Below are positions 11,201 to 18,839 of a stretch of 64,000 nucleotides of DNA, one piece after another. Positions within the stretch are counted from its first letter, which is position 1; each line of letters starts with the position of its first letter. Source of the stretch: Larkinella insperata (GTDB lineage Bacteria > Bacteroidota > Bacteroidia > Cytophagales > Spirosomataceae). Location of the stretch: assembly GCF_026248825.1 (NCBI RefSeq), contig NZ_CP110973.1, forward strand, positions 2,437,001 through 2,501,000, written 5' to 3'. The translations under genes were made by a program, and so were the position numbers. The notes beneath the pieces were generated by a model. That model was not told the origin of the DNA. It saw nothing but the letters and a program-made list of their open reading frames with translations, and made no database searches.

Positions 11201-11357
11201 CCTGGGCAAATGCCTGGAACTGGGTCAGACAGAGAATGAACGTAAGGGATAACAGGAGGGCCGCGATGCGGCTTCTTTGTTTACCCTGAGCCATACAGAG
11301 ATGCTCAGGCTGATCCGCCATACGTTCATGATTGAATCCAATAGAATGATTCATCAT
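8268..11357 (-). CDS. SusC/RagA family TonB-dependent outer-membrane transporter
   Basis: This 1,029-residue outer-membrane importer is powered by TonB and pairs with the SusD encoded next to it. After a signal peptide ending near FQAFAQ come a carboxypeptidase-D-like regulatory domain (about residues 54-135, with GTVRSAEDNSALPGVTVQIKG), the plug with VVVVGYGTQ and the SusC signature LFVVDGVPL followed by SVLKDASAAAIYGARGANGV, and then a long beta-barrel ending in FTFGINAGF. The first ATG at 11357 leaves an unusually long polar lead before the hydrophobic core; internal ATGs (for example at 11294) would give a more standard signal peptide, so the start is uncertain. It is the first gene of the operon and has a hairpin in its leader. 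Confidence 0.95.
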   Translation of the reverse strand: MMNHSIGFNHERMADQPEHLCMAQGKQRSRIAALLLSLTFILCLTQFQAFAQGRTVSGTVRSAEDNSALPGVTVQIKGSNRGGTTDADGKYSLANVPDNATLVFSFIGMTTQEAAVSNRSTVDVTLKGDQQQLQEVVVVGYGTQRVKDATGSVIALGTQDFNKGVIASPEQLLQGRAAGIQVTPASGEPGAGVNIRIRGTTSVRSNNNPLFVVDGVPLDGGDVSDGGRDYGAGTQAARNPLNFLNPEDIENISVLKDASAAAIYGARGANGVVLITTKKGKAGQKTFNISANTSIGSTLRRYDLLTAGEYAGAVTAAGGDASSPAVNAKAATDWQKEIFRTSISQNYNVSYGGGNDDTRYYMSLGYSDIQGVIKKSDLRRITGRINATHELFNDKVVLDLQLTTSGVNDVYVPNSDNAGFEGNLIAAAIQSNPTYPVRDAQGRFFTPEGYNAQGQPQGNSFRNPVSLLEMIDDQGRTRRTLGNIGATWRIIEGLSYKFNLGLDNSVSERRTSIRRNIPGFDIPNKAGRAIIQNRDRSSTLLEHTLNYNRKLGPGNFDGLLGFAYQKFQNRGAFIQAEQFLPEADEFFPYANNISAVNNQGSTKAYFAGSDRNQSELQSYFGRVNYNINDRYLLTATVRVDGSSKFGPNNKYGAFPSFAGAWRVSDEAFLAGKGVDLKLRANWGRTGNQEFPPNLTQFRRGFDPNNAASSPDITPNPNLRWESTRQWGIGADLGFLSGRLTATIDFFNKNTSDLLFEALYAQPAPARSRWINLDANVVNRGIELGINYDVLTGQDFTWSISANGTYLKNEVTNFNGLYNTGAINGQGLSGAYAQRIVGGRPLFSFFMPTFTGYDDQGFGVYTDPSLGLSYQGTAIPNYNWGLTNNFGYKNWGLTMFWSGAGGNYIYNNTANAIFTKGNLRNGRNVTKDVASSSENAVNPPLVSTRFLEKGDFGRLSNLVVSYNLPLPKSSAIRTLRFSLTGQNLLLITGYSGLDPEVNTNKAIDGIPSLGIDYTSYPSQRVFTFGINAGF

Positions 11358-11450
11358 AGGTTAACAAAATAGAATAGGTTGTGAAATGAGCGCTTAATGC
11401 AGGTCAGCGGATATGTGTACTAAATCTTCGGTTGAAGCTGGACATGACAA

Positions 11451-11488
11451 AGCCGAAAGACAGATAGACTGTTGTCTTTCGAGCGGCT
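11451..11488 (-). promoter_or_regulatory. Stem-loop in the susC 5' leader
   Basis: GAAAGACA (11455-11462) pairs with TGTCTTTC (11473-11480) around a 10 nt loop, and the stem is extended by AGCC/GGCT across a 4 nt bulge on one side. It lies 94-131 nt upstream of the susC start, where a leader transcript would run. It could be a regulator site in DNA or a leader RNA structure. Confidence 0.45.
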
Positions 11489-11840
11489 AAGAATCGTATG
11501 ATAAGTAGTTTGTCGTAGTGTCTTAGTATCCCCTTATGAATTAATAGGACATAATTCTGATCTGTTCTGGCAAATTACAATAATTAGTTCTGATAATACA
11601 AACCGTTAGGTACTAAAATTGTTTTACGGTTTTTTTGTATCAAACTAATAGATAGAAATAAGTGGAGAGTATTTGGGATAAAGGGCATATAAAGGGCCTA
11701 AATAACGTCTGTACCTTGTCTGTAAAGGATTAACAGTTAGTATGTTTTTCTATAAATACGGCCGTTGTTAAATTGTATTTTTTTAATGTAGGCTTTTTGC
11801 AGTGGTTTATTTCTTTAAGTCCTATTACTGGAAAAATTTG

Positions 11841-11848
11841 TACCTTTG
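11841..11848 (+). promoter_or_regulatory. Bacteroidota-type -7 box (TACCTTTG) for the dehydrogenase gene
   Basis: TACCTTTG matches the TAnnTTTG -7 consensus of the Bacteroidota primary sigma factor and sits 34 bp before the ATG at 11883. No clear TTTG -33 element is seen at the ideal spacing; only TTTA occurs about 23 bp upstream. Confidence 0.35.
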
Positions 11849-11882
11849 AGGTCAAAAACCACTAATTTTTAGGGAACCAGCG

Positions 11883-14873
11883 ATGGTTCGGTCTTTGACG
11901 AAGGCTCGTATGGTCAATCAAGAGACGCTGCAACAACTCGCCAGTCAGTTAGAAGGCGAATTTCATACCGACAATACCCAACGTACTTTATATGCCACGG
12001 ACGCATCGGCCTACCGCGAAATGCCGCTGGCAGTTGCCGTTCCCCAATCCATCCAGGATCTAAAGCGGTTGATTGCGTTCGCCCGTGATCACGGTACATC
12101 GCTCATTCCGCGGACGGCCGGAACCTCGCTGGCCGGGCAGGTAGTCGGAAGCGGTATTGTCGTGGACGTGTCGAAACACTTCACGAAAATTCTGGAGCTG
12201 AACGAAAAGGAGCGCTGGGTGCGGGTCCAGCCGGGCGTGGTACGTGATGAACTGAATTTGTTTCTAAAGCCGTACGGTCTCTATTTTGGGCCGGAAACCT
12301 CGACGGCCAACCGGGCGATGATCGGGGGGATGGTCGGCAATAACTCCTGCGGGTCTAACTCCGTGGTGTACCGGTCAACCCGGGAGCATTTGCTGTCGGT
12401 GAAAGCCCTGCTGGCAGACGGAAGTGAAGCGGAGTTTGGACGGATGGAAACCAACGATTTTGACCGGTTGGTTGACGCCAGCACCCAAAAAAACGGGAGC
12501 GCGTCGCTGCTGGATAAAATCTACCTGAAAACAAACGAGATTCTGACCAATCTGGAAAACCAGACGGAAATCCGGCGGCAGTTTCCCAAACGGAGCATCG
12601 AACGGCGGAACACGGGTTATGCCCTGGACGAGTTGCTCGAATCCGCGCCGTTCACGGAAGGAGCCGACGCGTTTAACTTCTGCAAGCTGATTGCCGGTTC
12701 GGAAGGAACGCTCTGTTTTCTGACCGAGATCAAGCTGAACGTGGTGCCCCTGCCGCCGAAGGAAGCAGGCAAGGTCTGCATCCACTGCCACACCGTCGAC
12801 GAAGCGTTACGCGCCAACCTGATTGCCCTGAAATACCAGCCGATGGCGGTTGAGCTGATCGACCATTACATTCTGGATTGTACGAAAGATAATATTTTGT
12901 ACCGGCAATACCGTTTCTTCGTCCAGGGCGATCCGGGGGCCATTCTGGTTGCGGAACTGGGCAGCGACGACCGCGCCGAAATTGCCGAACGGGCTGCGGC
13001 CATGGAAGCTGAACTCCGGGAAGCCGGGCTGGGATATCACTACCCCGTCATTTATGGCGAGGATGGTAAAAAGATCTGGGCGCTGCGCAAAGCCGGGCTT
13101 GGCCTGTTGGGCAACATGCCGGGTGACGAAAAAGCCGTGGCTGTAATTGAAGATACGGCGGTTGATGTCTACGATTTGCCCGACTACATCCGGGATTTCA
13201 ACGAAATTCTGCACAAATACGGTATGTCGTCGGTGCATTACGCCCATGCCGGTTCCGGTGAGCTGCACCTGCGGCCGATCATCAACCTGAAAACGGAAGA
13301 AGGCCACCAGCAATACCGGGTCATTGCGGAAGAGATTGCCAGGCTGGTTAAAAAATACGACGGTTCCCTGTCCGGGGAGCACGGCGACGGCCGGCTGCGG
13401 GGTGAGTTTATCCCGCTGATGGTGGGGCCGAAGAACTACGAACTGATGCGCGACATCAAGCAGACCTGGGACCCGTACGGTATCTTTAACCCCGGGAAAA
13501 TCGTTGAAACCCCGCCGATGGACACGTTTCTGCGTTACCAGGCCGGGCAGCAAACGCCCGAGTTCAAAACGTTTTTCCGGTTTCATGATCAGACCATCCT
13601 GCAACACGCCGAGCAGTGCAACGGCTCCGGTGATTGCCGCAAGACCCAGCTGTCGGGCGGAACCATGTGTCCCAGCTACATGGCGACCCGTAACGAAAAA
13701 GAAACAACGCGGGGGCGGGCCAACATTCTGCGGGAAATGCTGACGCTCTCGCCGAAGGAAAACCGCTTCGATAATAAGGAAATCAAGGAGGTTTATGACC
13801 TCTGCCTGGCCTGTAAAGGTTGCAAAGCCGAATGTCCGTCGAACGTCGACGTGGCCAAGCTCAAAATGGAATTTCTGCAGCACTACCAGGACGCCAACGG
13901 AGTGCCCGTCCGCAGTCGGCTGGTGGCCAACTTTGCCAGCTTGTCCGGGGTGGCATCGTGGGTTCCGTGGGCTTACAATGCTGTCTTAGGAACTGAATCG
14001 CTTCGGCGGGTGGCCAACCGCGTCATCGGTTTTCACCCCGACCGAACCATGCCGCTGCTCCATTCGACCACGTTACGGAAATGGGTGAAGAACCTTGAGC
14101 AGAAAGTGGCGGTTCCAGACGGGAAGGCCCATCCCACCAAAGTTTACCTTTTCTGCGATGAGTTTACCAACTATAACGACGTAGAAGTGGGTAAAAAAGC
14201 CGTTCTGTTGCTGAGGAAACTCGGTTATGAGGTTATTATGCCGGAACACGGCGAAAGTGGTCGGGCGGCTTTGTCGAAGGGCTTGCTGCGGCAGGCCAAA
14301 CGGTTGGCGGAAAAAAACGTCCGGATGCTGAAAGACTTTATCACGACGGAAACCCCGCTGGTGGGGATCGAACCGTCGGCCATTCTGACATTCCGGGACG
14401 AATACCCCGACCTGGTTGATGAGTCGCTGCTGGCGGATGCCCGTCGGATTGCCGAAAGCGCTCTGACGTTTGAAGAGTTCATGGCCCGGGAGATCGACAA
14501 GGGCGCCATTCCCAAAAGCGCCTTCACGACCGAAAAGCGGTTGATCAAGCTGCACGGTCACTGCCAGCAGAAAGCCGTCTCGTCGCTGGTACCGTCGAAG
14601 AAAATGCTGTCGCTGCCCGAAAACTACACGGTTCAGCTCATTCCGTCGGGGTGCTGCGGCATGGCTGGGTCGTTTGGCTACGAAGCCGAGCACTATGATG
14701 TTTCGATGAAAATCGGGGAGCTGGTGTTGTTCCCCACGGTCCGGCAGCAGGCCGATGACGTCATTATTGCCGCAGCCGGAACCAGTTGCCGACACCAGAT
14801 CAAAGACGGCACCGGGCGCAAGGCTCAACATCCGGCAGAAATCCTTTACGAAGCGTTAGTAACCAACGAATGA
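11883..14873 (+). CDS. FAD-linked oxidase / Fe-S oxidoreductase fusion (2-hydroxyacid dehydrogenase)
   Basis: This 996-residue protein joins a GlcD-like flavoprotein to a GlcF-like iron-sulfur subunit, as in YdiJ-type D-2-hydroxyacid or D-lactate dehydrogenases that pass electrons to the respiratory chain. The FAD_binding_4 part covers about residues 40-215 (PRTAGTSLAGQ, GGMVGNNSCGSNS). The FAD-oxidase C domain covers about 260-545 and has SGEHGDGRLRGEF. Fe-S ligands are C579, C585, C596 and the cluster C641-x2-C644-x2-C647-x3-C651. CCG-type motifs near the end are GHCQQKA and GCCGMAGSFG. An alternative start is Met10. The stop overlaps the next gene in ATGA. The exact substrate (lactate, glycolate or 2-hydroxyglutarate) is not resolved. 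Confidence 0.9.
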   Translation: MVRSLTKARMVNQETLQQLASQLEGEFHTDNTQRTLYATDASAYREMPLAVAVPQSIQDLKRLIAFARDHGTSLIPRTAGTSLAGQVVGSGIVVDVSKHFTKILELNEKERWVRVQPGVVRDELNLFLKPYGLYFGPETSTANRAMIGGMVGNNSCGSNSVVYRSTREHLLSVKALLADGSEAEFGRMETNDFDRLVDASTQKNGSASLLDKIYLKTNEILTNLENQTEIRRQFPKRSIERRNTGYALDELLESAPFTEGADAFNFCKLIAGSEGTLCFLTEIKLNVVPLPPKEAGKVCIHCHTVDEALRANLIALKYQPMAVELIDHYILDCTKDNILYRQYRFFVQGDPGAILVAELGSDDRAEIAERAAAMEAELREAGLGYHYPVIYGEDGKKIWALRKAGLGLLGNMPGDEKAVAVIEDTAVDVYDLPDYIRDFNEILHKYGMSSVHYAHAGSGELHLRPIINLKTEEGHQQYRVIAEEIARLVKKYDGSLSGEHGDGRLRGEFIPLMVGPKNYELMRDIKQTWDPYGIFNPGKIVETPPMDTFLRYQAGQQTPEFKTFFRFHDQTILQHAEQCNGSGDCRKTQLSGGTMCPSYMATRNEKETTRGRANILREMLTLSPKENRFDNKEIKEVYDLCLACKGCKAECPSNVDVAKLKMEFLQHYQDANGVPVRSRLVANFASLSGVASWVPWAYNAVLGTESLRRVANRVIGFHPDRTMPLLHSTTLRKWVKNLEQKVAVPDGKAHPTKVYLFCDEFTNYNDVEVGKKAVLLLRKLGYEVIMPEHGESGRAALSKGLLRQAKRLAEKNVRMLKDFITTETPLVGIEPSAILTFRDEYPDLVDESLLADARRIAESALTFEEFMAREIDKGAIPKSAFTTEKRLIKLHGHCQQKAVSSLVPSKKMLSLPENYTVQLIPSGCCGMAGSFGYEAEHYDVSMKIGELVLFPTVRQQADDVIIAAAGTSCRHQIKDGTGRKAQHPAEILYEALVTNE

Positions 14874-16546
14874 GAAACGGACAGATCAGGCCGCTGGCGG
14901 GTATTTTGCTGATGATCGGTTCGGGATTGGCGCTGACGCACAACCTGCCGCTACGGTATGATGTAACCTTCGGGGACGAGATGACGTACCTCGCTTCCGG
15001 CCTGACCTACACATTTCCACCGGACCCGTATCTGGCGCAGTGGGGTTCGTTCTACGCAGCCTGGCTGAAGCTGTTGCAGGTTGTCGCGAACGATCCCCTT
15101 GACCTGTTTTATCTCAACTGGCGGCTGCTGGTCATCCTGACGGGGGTACTGTTGTTCTTGTTCCTCTACCTGCGAAAATCCGGGTTTATCGTTAGTTTGT
15201 TCTGTGCGCTCTGTTTCCAGTTTTCCGCTCTGAACGTACAACTGGACCCTCGCATTTCGGCGTTCACGCTCTGTCTGATTCTAACGGGCTTGTGCATTAT
15301 TCAGGCGCGGGATTGGTCGGCCCGAAACGTATTGCTGGTGACGGCGTTGACGGCGTTGGTGTGTGCCTACGTCCGGCCGGAGTTTTACGTAACCATGCTA
15401 ATCGCGCTCGGGCTGGCCGTTGGTACATTTTTTGTCCCCCGGTTTCGCAGTGGCGATTTTTCATTGCGTGCGCTCTCGGGTGTTTTGGGCGTTGGTGCGC
15501 TGGTTATCGTGCTGTTTCTTCTGTTTGGCTATCCGCTGGCGGACAGGAGTCAGGGCAGCAACCGGAGCTTTGACGCCTTCGTGCAGCATTTTAGCATCAA
15601 TTACAACACCTGGCACAATCGCCCGACTGATATTCCGATTATTGACCAGTTTAAACTGATCACGGAAGTTTTTGGTCCCGATGTCAAGTCGATGGGGGAG
15701 GCTTTCCGGGTTCATCCCGATCTGGTGATCCGTCACTTCTGGACAAACATCGTCAACACCATCAAAGCGGAATTCCGGGTTTTGGGCAGTTTATTTTTCG
15801 AAACGCCTTTAATGCACCTCAATTCGCCCTACCGGAAATGGATACTGGCGGCTTTGTTGGTTGGAACCGTTTTCGGTCTGATTGATTTGCGGGGAACATT
15901 CCGGCAACTGGCCCAAAAACGCCCTCGATTCACCAGCAAAGAGCTGGCCTTTTTGATTTTACTCCTGCCCTCGCTGGGGTCCGTCGTATTGGTTTTTCCG
16001 CGATCGCATTATTTGTACTTCCACGCCGTCGGGCTAATTACTATCGTAGCTTTTCTACTGAGCCGGATCAAATTACGGAGAGAGCCGTCGCCGGTCTGGG
16101 TGGGCGGTTTGACCAGCCTCATGCTGGTTTGGGTGATCTACCAGACTACGCAGATGCAACGGGAAACGCAACCAACGCCCACGGCCGACAACATCCGGTT
16201 CATCCGCTCCCTTTCGATTAACGGTACGGTTTCGTCGCTGGAACGGGAATGGTACCGGGTGTTTTTGTACAATCGGGAACAGCCGCCCCGCTGGATCCGG
16301 GTGGAAGATTACCAACCCAATACCGATTTTGGACGTTTTCTGAAAGAGCAAAACGTCAACTTCATTCTAATGACCGGAGACATGCAACGGTATTTTGCCA
16401 GCGACCGCGGTTTTAAAGCTTTTCTTTCGGAAGGCGTAACCGACGGTTTTTTGCAGTTGAAGGCGCCCGAACCGGGAAGCTACCTGCTGATTCGGCCGGA
16501 ATTATTGTCGAAGCAGGCAGATGTCACGTCGCTCTCGGGCCGGTAA
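14870..16546 (+). CDS. Polytopic membrane protein, GT-C-like glycosyltransferase candidate
   Basis: The start at 14870 overlaps the upstream stop in ATGA, giving 558 residues and implying translational coupling; earlier in-frame starts lie inside the neighbouring gene. The protein has about nine to eleven hydrophobic segments over residues 1-430 and a soluble C-terminal region of about 130 residues. An acidic GDEMTYLASG motif sits in the loop after the first membrane helix, where GT-C glycosyltransferases keep their catalytic acidic residue. That layout suggests a lipid-linked sugar transferase, but similarity is structural only and I do not recognise a specific family. Its link to the dehydrogenase is unexplained. 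Confidence 0.65.
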   Translation: MRNGQIRPLAGILLMIGSGLALTHNLPLRYDVTFGDEMTYLASGLTYTFPPDPYLAQWGSFYAAWLKLLQVVANDPLDLFYLNWRLLVILTGVLLFLFLYLRKSGFIVSLFCALCFQFSALNVQLDPRISAFTLCLILTGLCIIQARDWSARNVLLVTALTALVCAYVRPEFYVTMLIALGLAVGTFFVPRFRSGDFSLRALSGVLGVGALVIVLFLLFGYPLADRSQGSNRSFDAFVQHFSINYNTWHNRPTDIPIIDQFKLITEVFGPDVKSMGEAFRVHPDLVIRHFWTNIVNTIKAEFRVLGSLFFETPLMHLNSPYRKWILAALLVGTVFGLIDLRGTFRQLAQKRPRFTSKELAFLILLLPSLGSVVLVFPRSHYLYFHAVGLITIVAFLLSRIKLRREPSPVWVGGLTSLMLVWVIYQTTQMQRETQPTPTADNIRFIRSLSINGTVSSLEREWYRVFLYNREQPPRWIRVEDYQPNTDFGRFLKEQNVNFILMTGDMQRYFASDRGFKAFLSEGVTDGFLQLKAPEPGSYLLIRPELLSKQADVTSLSGR

Positions 16547-16547
16547 A

Positions 16548-16751
16548 ATGGTAAAAGTCCTGAAAGCAATACTGGTGGTGTTCATGGTTGTTACCTGGCT
16601 AACAACCGGCGTGGTATTTTTTCTTACAGCAAGCCGCTGGGGGAGAATGGCAACGATTGGCAGCGGAATAAGCGTTAATATTTTGTTGGCCGTTGCCTAC
16701 AGTTGCCTCGGGCAACGGCCCGGCAGCCTGCGCGACTGGTTTAAAATGTAG
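16548..16751 (+). CDS. Small membrane protein, 67 residues, unknown
   Basis: The start at ATG 16548 lies one base after the stop of the upstream membrane protein, so the two are probably co-translated. The product, MVKVLKAILVVFMVVTWLTT onward, has two hydrophobic helices (about residues 5-27 and 36-55) and a short basic tail ending in DWFKM. It is too small for domain assignment. Its place right behind a GT-C-like protein suggests an accessory membrane subunit, which is inference. Confidence 0.55.
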   Translation: MVKVLKAILVVFMVVTWLTTGVVFFLTASRWGRMATIGSGISVNILLAVAYSCLGQRPGSLRDWFKM

Positions 16752-16814
16752 GATACAACAAGTCGAATACGCCGTTTAAAACGTTATAGTTAAAGAGTAT
16801 CAATAAGCACCTTC

Positions 16815-18788
16815 ATGAATAAACTCCTTTTTTTTATTAGTGTCCTTTTGTCGTTGGTGGAAGTTCGGGCGCAGTCCAAAAGCACATCCAGCTACGACCC
16901 GCACGAACTTTTCCATCCACTGTTTAATATGCAGCCGGGTAACGACTACCGGGCAAGCAGTGGCGCTCCCGGTCCCCGTTACTGGCAAAACCGGGCCGAT
17001 TACAAAATCAACGCCCGTCTGGACGAAGAAAAGAACGTCTTGACCGGAGACGTTGAGATTACGTATAAAAACAACAGCCCCGAAGCCTTGTCGTTTTTGT
17101 GGCTGCAACTGGATCAGAACGCTTTTTCCGACACGTCCCGGGCGGCCAAAACCACGCCGGTGCGTGGGGGGCGTTACGGAAATTCGGGCTTTTCCGGCGG
17201 GTTCGAAATTCAGTCGGTCACGGTTGACCAGGGCAAAGGCAAGGCCGTTGATTACCTGATTACCGACACGCGGATGCAGGTGCGGCTGGCCGAACCGTTG
17301 AAAGCGGAGGGCGGGGTTATCAAGCTGAAAGTGGAATATTCATTTAAAATTCCGGGCTACGGCTCCGACCGCATGGGTACGTCGCAGACGCGCAACGGGC
17401 TGATCTATGAAATGGCGCAGTGGTATCCGCGGATGTGCGTGTACGACGATGTTGAGGGCTGGAACGTACTGCCTTACCTGGGAGCGGGCGAGTTTTACCT
17501 GGAATACGGTGATTTTGAATACACCATCGATGTTCCCTGGAACCACATTGTTGTCGGCTCCGGCGAACTGCTAAACCCGCAGGAGGTTTTGACCGCCGAG
17601 CAGCAACGGCGGCTGGCGCAGGCCCGTAACAGCGATAAGACGGTGTTGCTGCGCACCAAAGATGAAGTCAACAGCCCGCAGAGCCGTCCGAAACAGTCGG
17701 GCCGATTGACCTGGCGATTTCGTTGCCAGAACGCCCGTGATGTAGCCTGGGCAACCTCCAAAGCCTTTGTGTGGGATGCGGCCCGGATTAATCTGCCGAG
17801 CGGAAAAAAAGCGCTGGCAATGTCGGCTTACCCGGTTGAAAGCGCTACGGACGATTCCTGGAACCGTTCGACGGAATACGTGAAAGGCTGTATTGAGTTT
17901 TATTCCGGTTACCTGGCCGAGTATACTTATCCGGTGGCCACGAACGTCGCTGGTGTTGTGGGCGGGATGGAGTACCCCGGTATTGTATTTTGTGACCGTC
18001 GCGACAAAAAAGAATCGCTCTGGGGCGTTACTGACCACGAATTTGGTCACAACTGGTTTCCGATGATCGTCGGGAATAACGAACGTAAATACGCCTGGAT
18101 GGACGAAGGTTTCAACACGTTCATCAACATTCTCTCAACGGAAAACTTCAACAACGGCGAATACAACCGCCCGAAAGGAACGATGCACGACCTGGCCCCG
18201 GCGCTGTTCAACATCGACGAACCGATCATGACGATCCCGGACGTGCTGCAACCGCTGCATCTGGGCATTATGGGGTATTACAAACCGGGCATGGGCCTAA
18301 AACTGCTGCGGGACGTGGTACTGGGCCCGAAGCGCTTCGATTATGCGTTTAAAACGTACGTACAACGTTGGGCTTTCAAGCATCCGACGCCGTATGATTT
18401 CTTTCGGACGATTGAGGATGCCGCCGGGGAAGATTTGGGCTGGTTCTGGCGGGGGTATTTCTACGAAACCTGGAAGCTGGATCAGGCCGTAAAAGACGTG
18501 CGGTATGTGGATCAGGACCCGCAGAAAGGTTCAGTAATCACCATTGAGAACCTGGAGAAGTGGGCGATGCCGGTTACGGTCGAGGTAGAAGAAGTAGGCG
18601 GTAAAAAGACGCGGGTCAGCCTGCCTGTCGAAATCTGGCAGCGGGGCGGCACCTGGAGTTTCAAACAGCCAACCACCGCGCCAATCCGGTCGGTAACCAT
18701 TGACCCGGATGAAAAACTGCCGGATATTAATCCGCGCAACAACACCTGGAAAAATAACAGCGCGTCTTCGAATTCGACGGCCAACTAA
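16815..18788 (+). CDS. M1 family metallopeptidase (aminopeptidase N-like)
   Basis: This secreted zinc aminopeptidase has 657 residues, with a signal peptide ending near VEVRAQ. The exopeptidase motif GGMEYPG is at 383-389 and the zinc site is H408-EFG-H412 with the third ligand E431 in MDEGFNTF. The first 300 residues form the beta-saddle domain. It is shorter than E. coli PepN, as usual for the Bacteroidota secreted M1 group that lacks the long C-terminal helical domain. Its role is probably periplasmic or extracellular peptide trimming. It is followed at once by a strong bidirectional terminator. Confidence 0.93.
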   Translation: MNKLLFFISVLLSLVEVRAQSKSTSSYDPHELFHPLFNMQPGNDYRASSGAPGPRYWQNRADYKINARLDEEKNVLTGDVEITYKNNSPEALSFLWLQLDQNAFSDTSRAAKTTPVRGGRYGNSGFSGGFEIQSVTVDQGKGKAVDYLITDTRMQVRLAEPLKAEGGVIKLKVEYSFKIPGYGSDRMGTSQTRNGLIYEMAQWYPRMCVYDDVEGWNVLPYLGAGEFYLEYGDFEYTIDVPWNHIVVGSGELLNPQEVLTAEQQRRLAQARNSDKTVLLRTKDEVNSPQSRPKQSGRLTWRFRCQNARDVAWATSKAFVWDAARINLPSGKKALAMSAYPVESATDDSWNRSTEYVKGCIEFYSGYLAEYTYPVATNVAGVVGGMEYPGIVFCDRRDKKESLWGVTDHEFGHNWFPMIVGNNERKYAWMDEGFNTFINILSTENFNNGEYNRPKGTMHDLAPALFNIDEPIMTIPDVLQPLHLGIMGYYKPGMGLKLLRDVVLGPKRFDYAFKTYVQRWAFKHPTPYDFFRTIEDAAGEDLGWFWRGYFYETWKLDQAVKDVRYVDQDPQKGSVITIENLEKWAMPVTVEVEEVGGKKTRVSLPVEIWQRGGTWSFKQPTTAPIRSVTIDPDEKLPDINPRNNTWKNNSASSNSTAN

Positions 18789-18828
18789 AAAAGAAGCGGG
18801 TAAGACTAACTTACCCGCTTCTTTTTTG
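18787..18828. terminator. Bidirectional rho-independent terminator (M1 peptidase / KAS III)
   Basis: AAGAAGCGGGTAAG (18791-18804) and CTTACCCGCTTCTT (18810-18823) form a perfect 14 bp stem with a 5 nt loop, flanked by A-tract and T-tract. It lies between the convergent ends of the M1 peptidase gene and the KAS III gene and should serve both. Confidence 0.93.
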
Positions 18829-18839
18829 GATCACACTAT

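Larger units (their letters stand above)
11358..11882. promoter_or_regulatory. 525 bp divergent intergenic region between susC and the dehydrogenase gene
   Basis: This AT-rich stretch has no credible reading frame and must hold promoters for both flanking genes. Besides the susC leader hairpin (11451-11488) and a -7-like box for the plus-strand gene (11841-11848), there are several poly-T tracts around 11620-11640 and 11779-11783. I see no sRNA or riboswitch that I recognise. Confidence 0.6.

Noticed and set aside
12807..13883. 358-codon minus-strand frame inside the dehydrogenase fusion
   Set aside because: Shadow of a GC-rich coding region; the opposite strand encodes clear FAD-oxidase and Fe-S motifs.
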